From the NCBI RefSeq assembly GCF_000380145.1, contig NZ_KB904629.1:45224-107805 (forward strand): 62,582 nt of DNA, read 5' to 3'. The stretch is from Streptococcus thoraltensis DSM 12221. Lineage in GTDB: Bacteria; Bacillota; Bacilli; Lactobacillales; Streptococcaceae. The notes under the pieces were generated by a model. The model was not told the DNA's origin. It did no database searches and worked only from the letters and a program-made list of their open reading frames with translations. Within the stretch, counting starts at the first letter, position 1, and each line of letters begins with the position of its first letter. A program made the position numbers and the translations under genes. Of the stretch, positions 56,595-62,582 are shown piece after piece.

Positions 56595-59500
56595 ATGTTT
56601 TTTAAACAAAAACAGCGCTTCTCCATTCGTAAGTATTCGTTTGGAGCAGCATCCGTCCTTTTAGGTACCGTGCTGTTAGGTCTGGCTGGACCAGAAGCTG
56701 CAGCGGAAACGGTAACAAAGGACACAGTTGAATTGACAAATCCAACTGTTACAGATGATGGCTCAGCACCATCATCGACATCAGAAGCACCTGCAACTGA
56801 TGTGTCAGAAACACAGCCAACTTCAGCTGAACCATTTGCTGAAAGCACAGCTCCTACTGCTACTGAAGCGGCTGAAGAAACTGCCAGCGAAGCAAGTGCA
56901 GTATCAGAAGAAATGGCTGAAACATCAGAAGCAAGTCAACCAGAAACAGCATCAGAAAAAACTGTTGAAGCACCAGCTACATCAGAAGCAAGTGCAACTC
57001 CAGTAGAAGCAGCACCTGCTGTTGAGGTAGCGGCTGATTCAGCAACAGCTGTGTCAGAAACAACAACAAGCGAAGCGGCTGCTCAAGATACAGCTGCTGA
57101 CGACCAAGCAAAAATGGCAGAGCTTGAAGCCCTTAAAGTCAAAACAGAAGCGGCTATTTCAAGCTACAATTTGCTATCAGACGCAGTTAAAGCTAGCTAT
57201 ATCGCTCGTTTGAAAGAAACAAGTGACTTGGCTGTCTTGGAATTGCTCGCACAGGAAGCTAAAAAAGCTCAAAAACGTGCGGAAACTTTCCCAACTTATG
57301 GTCAACCACGTACAAGTTATACAGGCTTCCGTGCTATTACACCCGCAACAGCACCAACTGCTGCTGAAGTATTGGATAATGATGGATGGACGGTTCTTAA
57401 ACGCTTTAGTAATAAGCCAGGTATCTTCTACGTTCAACAATCTGGTACGGTTAATGGTGGAAAATCTACCGATAAATCTACCATTATCTATGAAGTAGAT
57501 ACTAAATCAGGTACTATTACGCCAGTTTCCAAAGATGACTTCGAAGGTGGCGGCACACTCTATGATAAGAACGTCGAAATTTCAAAACAACAAGGTTTTG
57601 GTGATCTAGGGGTAAGTGGTACCGGTGAGTCTTATCGTGCTATTAATGCCCCTTGGACTTTCTAATGACGGACGCTACGCCTACGCTCTCGGATTTACCT
57701 CCGACATCAATGTTGCCGATAGAACAACCATCAATGCAATCTACCGCTACGACATGCAAACCCAGAAATGGAGTGTTGCAAGCGATGCTCGTACGTGGGC
57801 AGACGGTATGGGAGTTATGGCAACCAACGCTTGGACAGCTGGTGCGGTAAACCCTAAAGACGGCAGGTACTACTTCGGTACACTCACTTTGAAAACAGAC
57901 CCCGCCTTCTCTCAAGTGGCACCAGGTACTGAGGCTGCTTATCAAAAAGCGAAAACCGATGGTACTTTTGACCTTTACTTCCGTATGTGGTCCTTTGATC
58001 CAGCGACTGGTACGGTTGCCAATGCTGGTTACCTTGATACCAACCTAGTGAAATCAGGTAGCTTTGATAAAGAAGAAAGTTACTATAAACAGCTAGACAG
58101 CTATGTAGTGGGTAATGATATTGCCTTTGATACTGAAGGTAATATGAAGTTAATCATGAACCAGTACAATACGGCTAACTACTTCGTTTATTCTGTTGAC
58201 GGTGCAACTTTTGATGCTGCAACAGCAGGTAATAACAAATACTCTAAGATTGAGGGTAAATTATCAGACGCTATCCCTATTTCTACTGATATTACAACCA
58301 TTGATGCTACAAATAATGAAATTCTTCAAAAAGAAAATCAGGCAACAACTGGTGGACTTGCCGTTGATTCAGATGGTTCACTCCTCTTCCACAGCCGTCA
58401 AGGTAAGGTGGGACTTATCCGTCCTGACCTAAAATATGGAGGAATCTTAACAAACGTTAAAGCTCCTACTGATACAGCAACTTGGGGGGATGCTGCAAGT
58501 ATCCGTGGTACCGTCGGTACAGGTAACGTTTACCGTGAGTACTACATTAAAGATACTGATACTATCCTATCAGGTACTGTTGGTGACGTTGTAGACTTCA
58601 AGTTCGTTCCAACCCTTGAGACAACAACTGGTAAAGACACGATTGAAAAAGATCAAGCCCTTTACCATGAGTACGATGCAACAGTTGGTCGTCCAAAAGC
58701 TATTAGAACAGCTGATGGTACAGTTTACCGTTACGTAGGTGTGAAGACAGGTTCTGACTCAGAAACAGGCACGGTTAAAAAAGAAGACCAAACCGTTAAG
58801 TACGAGTATGAACGTGTGGCTATTACAGGTAATGTAATTGTTAAGTACGTTGATGTAAACGGTAATACCATTAAAGACCCTGTTTATGACGAAGAAAATG
58901 CCGATGCAGGTGAACCTTATGATACAAACGTAGACCACAAGTTAGACCTCATTAAAGGAAAAGATGGTAAGACTTATGAGTTAGTACCAAAAGGAACTTA
59001 CACAGTCGGTGAAGTAGATGACAATGGTCATTTGACATCATCTGATGAGACAACTGGTAAAGTAGAAGCTGGTTCGACGAAAGAAGTAACCTACGTTTAC
59101 CGTGAAGTGCCAACTCAAAAAGCTGGTGACGTTGTTCTTCATTATGTTGATACAAAAGGAAATGAACTCCAACCAAATCACCATAACGCTGACGACAAAC
59201 CAATCGGTACAGATTACACCGTCACAGCTGCTGAAAAACCTGAAACCATTGAAAAAGACGGCGTAACTTATAAGAAAGTTGAAACTTCAGCAACTGGAAC
59301 CGTTGGCGATAGGGTTATTGCAAGTGAAAATGTCACTACCGAAGAAACTGGTAAGATTATTGACGGTACTAAAAACATCGTCTACGTCTACAAACCAGTT
59401 GGATCAGTTGTGATTCACTACGTCAACACTAAAGGTCAAGTCATCAAAGAAGTCGTAAAAGACATCACTGAAGGTGATCTTGATACAGCTTACAACGCCG

Positions 59501-62500
59501 CTGATAATAAAGAAGCTGCTGAAGAAAAACCACAAACCATCACTAAAGACGGAGTTAAATACAACTTCAAAGAAGTGGCTGCTTCAAACGTCGTTGGTAC
59601 AACAACTGTTGTAACTACCGACAAGACAAACGTTCTTGGTCAAGAAACTGGTAAGGTTGTTGCAGGTACAACTCACGTTATCTACGTCTATGACGAAGAA
59701 ACACCAGAAGTTCCAGAAACTCCAGTAGAAGTTAAGAATGGTTCTGTTATCGTTAACTATGTTGATGTAGATGGTAAGTTTATCAAGCCATCTGTCTTTG
59801 ACGAGAAGAACCAACCAGAAGGCACACCATATGACACCACTGATGACAACCGTCCAACAACCATCTTGGGAAATGACGGTAAGATTTACGATATTGTTGC
59901 TGCAAGCGAACAAACTGTTGGTGTTGTAGATTACAACGGTCGCCTAACAACTCCTGCAGGTGGTCAGCTATGGCCTGCTTCAGACGAAGAAACTGGTCAA
60001 GTCGCAGGTAACATGACTAAGAACATCACCTACGTCTACAAAGTCAGAGAAACAGTTCAACCAGAAGTTAAGAATGGTTCTGTCGAAGTAACTTATGAAG
60101 ATACTGAAGGAAACATCATCAAAGCTCCAGAAACTGATGTTGATGTTGCTCCAGTAGGTACCAAGTACGAAACACTTGACCACAAACCTGAGAAGATTGA
60201 AACCGAAAACAACGGCGAAAAATCTGTTTACTACTTGAAAGAGCATAAATCAGACTCAGCTCCAGAATCTGGTGAAGTCGTTGAAGGTGTAACAAGAGTT
60301 ACTTACGTTTACGAAAAAGCTGGTTCTGTTGAAGTTAAGTATGTAGACGAAACAGGTAAAGAACTCAAACCTCTTGTTAAAGCTGTTACAGATGCTAAAC
60401 CAGGCACTGACTACGACACAACAACAGCAACACTTCGTCCATCACAAATCACAACAGACGACGGTAAAGTTTACGAGTTGGTACCAGAAGGCAATTACGC
60501 AGTTGGTAACACAGATACTAACGGTCACTTGACAACGACAGATACTGTTAACGGTCAAGTAGAAGCTGGTAAGACCAAGTCAATCACTTACGTCTACAAA
60601 CTCAAAGAAGAAACGCCTACTACGCCAGAAACACCAGTAGAAAAAGTTGGATCTGTTGTTGTTCACTATGTCAACACTGAAGGTCAAACCATCCAATCAG
60701 ACTACAAAGACACAGTAGACGCACCAGTTGGTAGTTCGTATGACACTACTGAAACCAAACTCGAAAAACCTGACTTCATTAGTTTTGGTGGTAAGACTTA
60801 CAAGTTCAAAGAGTATACAAACTCAAATACAGTTGGCAACACACCGATTGTTCCTAATACTCCTAACGATTTCATCGGTCCTGAAAAAGCAACAGTCTAC
60901 CCAGGAACAACTCATGTCATCTACGTCTACGAAGAAGTCAAGGATGTTCCAACAACACCTGAAGAAGGTAAAACAGGTTCTGTTGTCGTTAAATACGAAG
61001 ACACTGAAGGCAACGAAATCAAGTCTCCAGTGAAAGATACTGACGAGTCTCCAGTCGGTACCGTATACGAAACAGCGGACAACAAACCAAACACTATCAA
61101 AGGTGAAGATGGTTCAACTTACTACATCACTGAAAATCCTGTAAAACCAGGTTCAGCAGATGAAAAAGGTATCGTTGAAGAAGGCGAAAAAGTTGTCACT
61201 TACGTCTATGAAAAAGCTGGTGATGTTGTTGTTAACTACAAGGATAAAGACGGAAACGTGATTAAAGATCCTGTAGAAGACGAAAAAGATCAAAAACCAG
61301 GTAGCCCATACGACACAACCGACAACCGTCCAGAAGAAATCAAGACTCCAGACGGCAAGACCTACAAACGTGTTCCAAACCTCACTGAAGGTGAAGAAAC
61401 TGGTGAAGTACCATCTGGTAAGAAGACTGAAGTAACTTATGTTTACGAAGAAGTCAAAGGTAACGTTGTTGTTCACTACATCGATATTGATGGCAACACC
61501 ATTAAAGAAGATGTTGAAGACACTCCTCAAACGTCAACTGGTGTAGACTACAATACTGCAGACGACAATAAACCTGCTACTATCGAAAAAGATGGTAAGA
61601 CCTATGAGCTTGTACCTGTATTGACTAAAGGTCAAGAACAAGGCAAGGTTGTTGAAGGTACAACAGAAATCACTTACGTCTACAAACTCAAAGAAGAACC
61701 TCAACCAGAAACACCTGCAGAAAAAGTGGGTTCAGTTGTTGTTAAATACGTGAATACGAAAGGCGAAACAATCGCAACAGATGTTAACGATACAGTTAAC
61801 GCTAAAGTAGGATCTGACTACGACACAACCGACTACAAACCTGCTAAGATCTACAAAGATGGTAAGACTTACGTCTACAAAGAAGTTCAAGCTGGTTCTG
61901 TTGCTGAAAATGGTACTATCGTTGAAGGTACTCAAACCGTAACTTATGTTTACGAAGAAGAGGTTCCAACAACTCCTGAAGTGCCACAAGAACCAGGTAG
62001 CTACATCCCATACGTACCGAAAGATCCTAAGAACCCAGATCCAAACGATCCAGACAGTTCTATCGAGATTCCAAAAGTACCTTACGATGAAACGCCTGAA
62101 GATCCAAGCAATAACCCACCATTGCCACATGTTCCAGGATATGAGCCTAAAGATCCAAACGATCCAACAGGTAAGACACCGCTCAAACCAGTTGATCCTA
62201 ACGATCCTACAAAAGGTTACATCCCACCAACCATCACAGACCCTAACGACCCTACAAAAGACACTCCTGTGCCTTACACACCTGTAGGAAGCGTTGTCGT
62301 TCGTTACAAAGATACTGATGGTAACGTGATTAAGGAACAGGTGACAGACACACCAACGTCTGACGTGGATACACCATACGACACAACAGATAACAAACCA
62401 ACAGAAATCACTTACAAGGGTGACAAGTATGTCCTTGTACCAAGTAAGACTGAAGGGGAAGAATCTGGTAAAGTTGTTAAAGGTGAAACAGTGATTACCT

Positions 62501-62582
62501 ACGTTTACCAAAAAGTTGGTAACTGGATTCCTGAAATCCCAGGTATTCCTGGTAAAGATCGTCCGAAATTACCTTACCCATT
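56595..62582 (+). pseudogene. YSIRK-signal, MucBP-repeat surface adhesin; reading frame broken by one base; runs off right edge
   Basis: First segment (56595-57665) encodes a YSIRK signal peptide (FSIRKYSFGAASVLLG, cleaved near AAAE about residue 38), an Ala/Glu/Ser/Thr-rich spacer to about 185, and the start of an N-terminal domain, ending in a stop after NAPWTF. The next frame continues without a stop from about 57652 to the window end as LGLSNDGRYAYALGFTSDIN and on. Removing one C from the CCCC at 57649-57652 gives a continuous INALGLSNDGR. Downstream are 12 MucBP-like repeats (starts 58828, 59125, 59401, 59740, 60076, 60322, 60649, 60976, 61219, 61459, 61729, 62287) and a Pro-rich linker with DPNDP motifs. 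The LPXTG end lies beyond the edge. Confidence 0.88.

Noticed and set aside
56755..57006. Gln/Leu/His-rich 83-residue frame inside the adhesin
   Set aside because: Frame-shifted reading of the Ala/Glu/Ser/Thr-rich coding repeat.
61732..62511. 259-residue open frame on the minus strand, plus similar frames at 59584, 59980 and 61153
   Set aside because: Antisense shadows of the low-complexity MucBP-repeat gene; Trp/Cys/Val/Phe-rich translations with no domain pattern or ribosome site.

Overview
The window is a low-GC Firmicutes chromosome segment, clearly Streptococcus. Genus-level signs are a histidine-triad (Pht/Htp) surface protein next to an AdcAII/Lmb zinc lipoprotein, a GNAT-RarA-6S RNA-tRNA-Lys block, LPXTG and YSIRK surface proteins, many PTS sugar transporters and BOX-like intergenic repeats. 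I cannot fix the species from sequence alone; the content suits a pyogenic- or suis-like animal or human commensal/pathogen.

Layout. 1-1184 is the start of polC (runs off the left edge). 1380-6374 is a micronutrient block: bioY with a CHY zinc-finger gene under a BirA-type operator, then htp and adcAII under a consensus promoter carrying an AdcR zinc operator. 7176-13063 is housekeeping: tgt, a DUF975 membrane protein, a YegS-type lipid kinase and pepO. 14019-24328 is carbon metabolism: a sugar/glycerol-phosphate antiporter, the trehalose locus treC-treB with divergent treR, glycerate kinase, and ATP-dependent PEP carboxykinase. 25130-28463 holds dtd and relA; 28709-31165 is a cell-wall-anchored CpdB-like nucleotidase. 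31322-35342 is a sucrose-type locus (LacI regulator, GH32 hydrolase, PTS EIIBC). 35523-38270 has an orphan nrdI, pepA and two small genes. 38296-41701 holds an EEP-family phosphatase/nuclease and a glucose/maltose PTS EIICBA with a MalR-like operator. 42473-46773 is a 6-phospho-alpha-glucosidase operon (glvC-glvA, rpiR, membrane protein). 47566-49257 is prmA-rsmE, preceded by a 122-bp tandem repeat. 49695-53703 has an ASCH protein, a toxin-antitoxin pair, two GNATs, a DUF3013 protein and rarA. 53780-54468 is 6S RNA, tRNA-Lys(CTT) and a truncated integrase. 54573-55769 is a MurM/FemX-like ligase. 56595 to the right edge is a huge YSIRK/MucBP-repeat adhesin whose frame is broken by a single base.

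How it fits together: at least five PTS or hydrolase loci for alpha-glucosides or sucrose carry plausible cre or LacI-type operators, so carbon catabolite control looks like the common regulator. Two of the PTS proteins (sucrose and glv type) have no EIIA domain of their own and would need one from another protein, such as the EIIA domains of TreB or PtsG/MalT in this window. PEP carboxykinase and glycerate kinase sit beside the trehalose genes, suggesting a link between sugar uptake and the PEP pool.

The most distinctive feature is a family of intergenic repeats: a BOX-like inner palindrome found alone, and an outer element with its own inverted ends found either carrying the inner unit (in both orientations) or in a compact form without it. 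A second family of long hairpins built on an AGGTTGAAGAAA stem serves as terminators in several places. No CRISPR array, intact insertion sequence, rRNA or complete prophage was seen.
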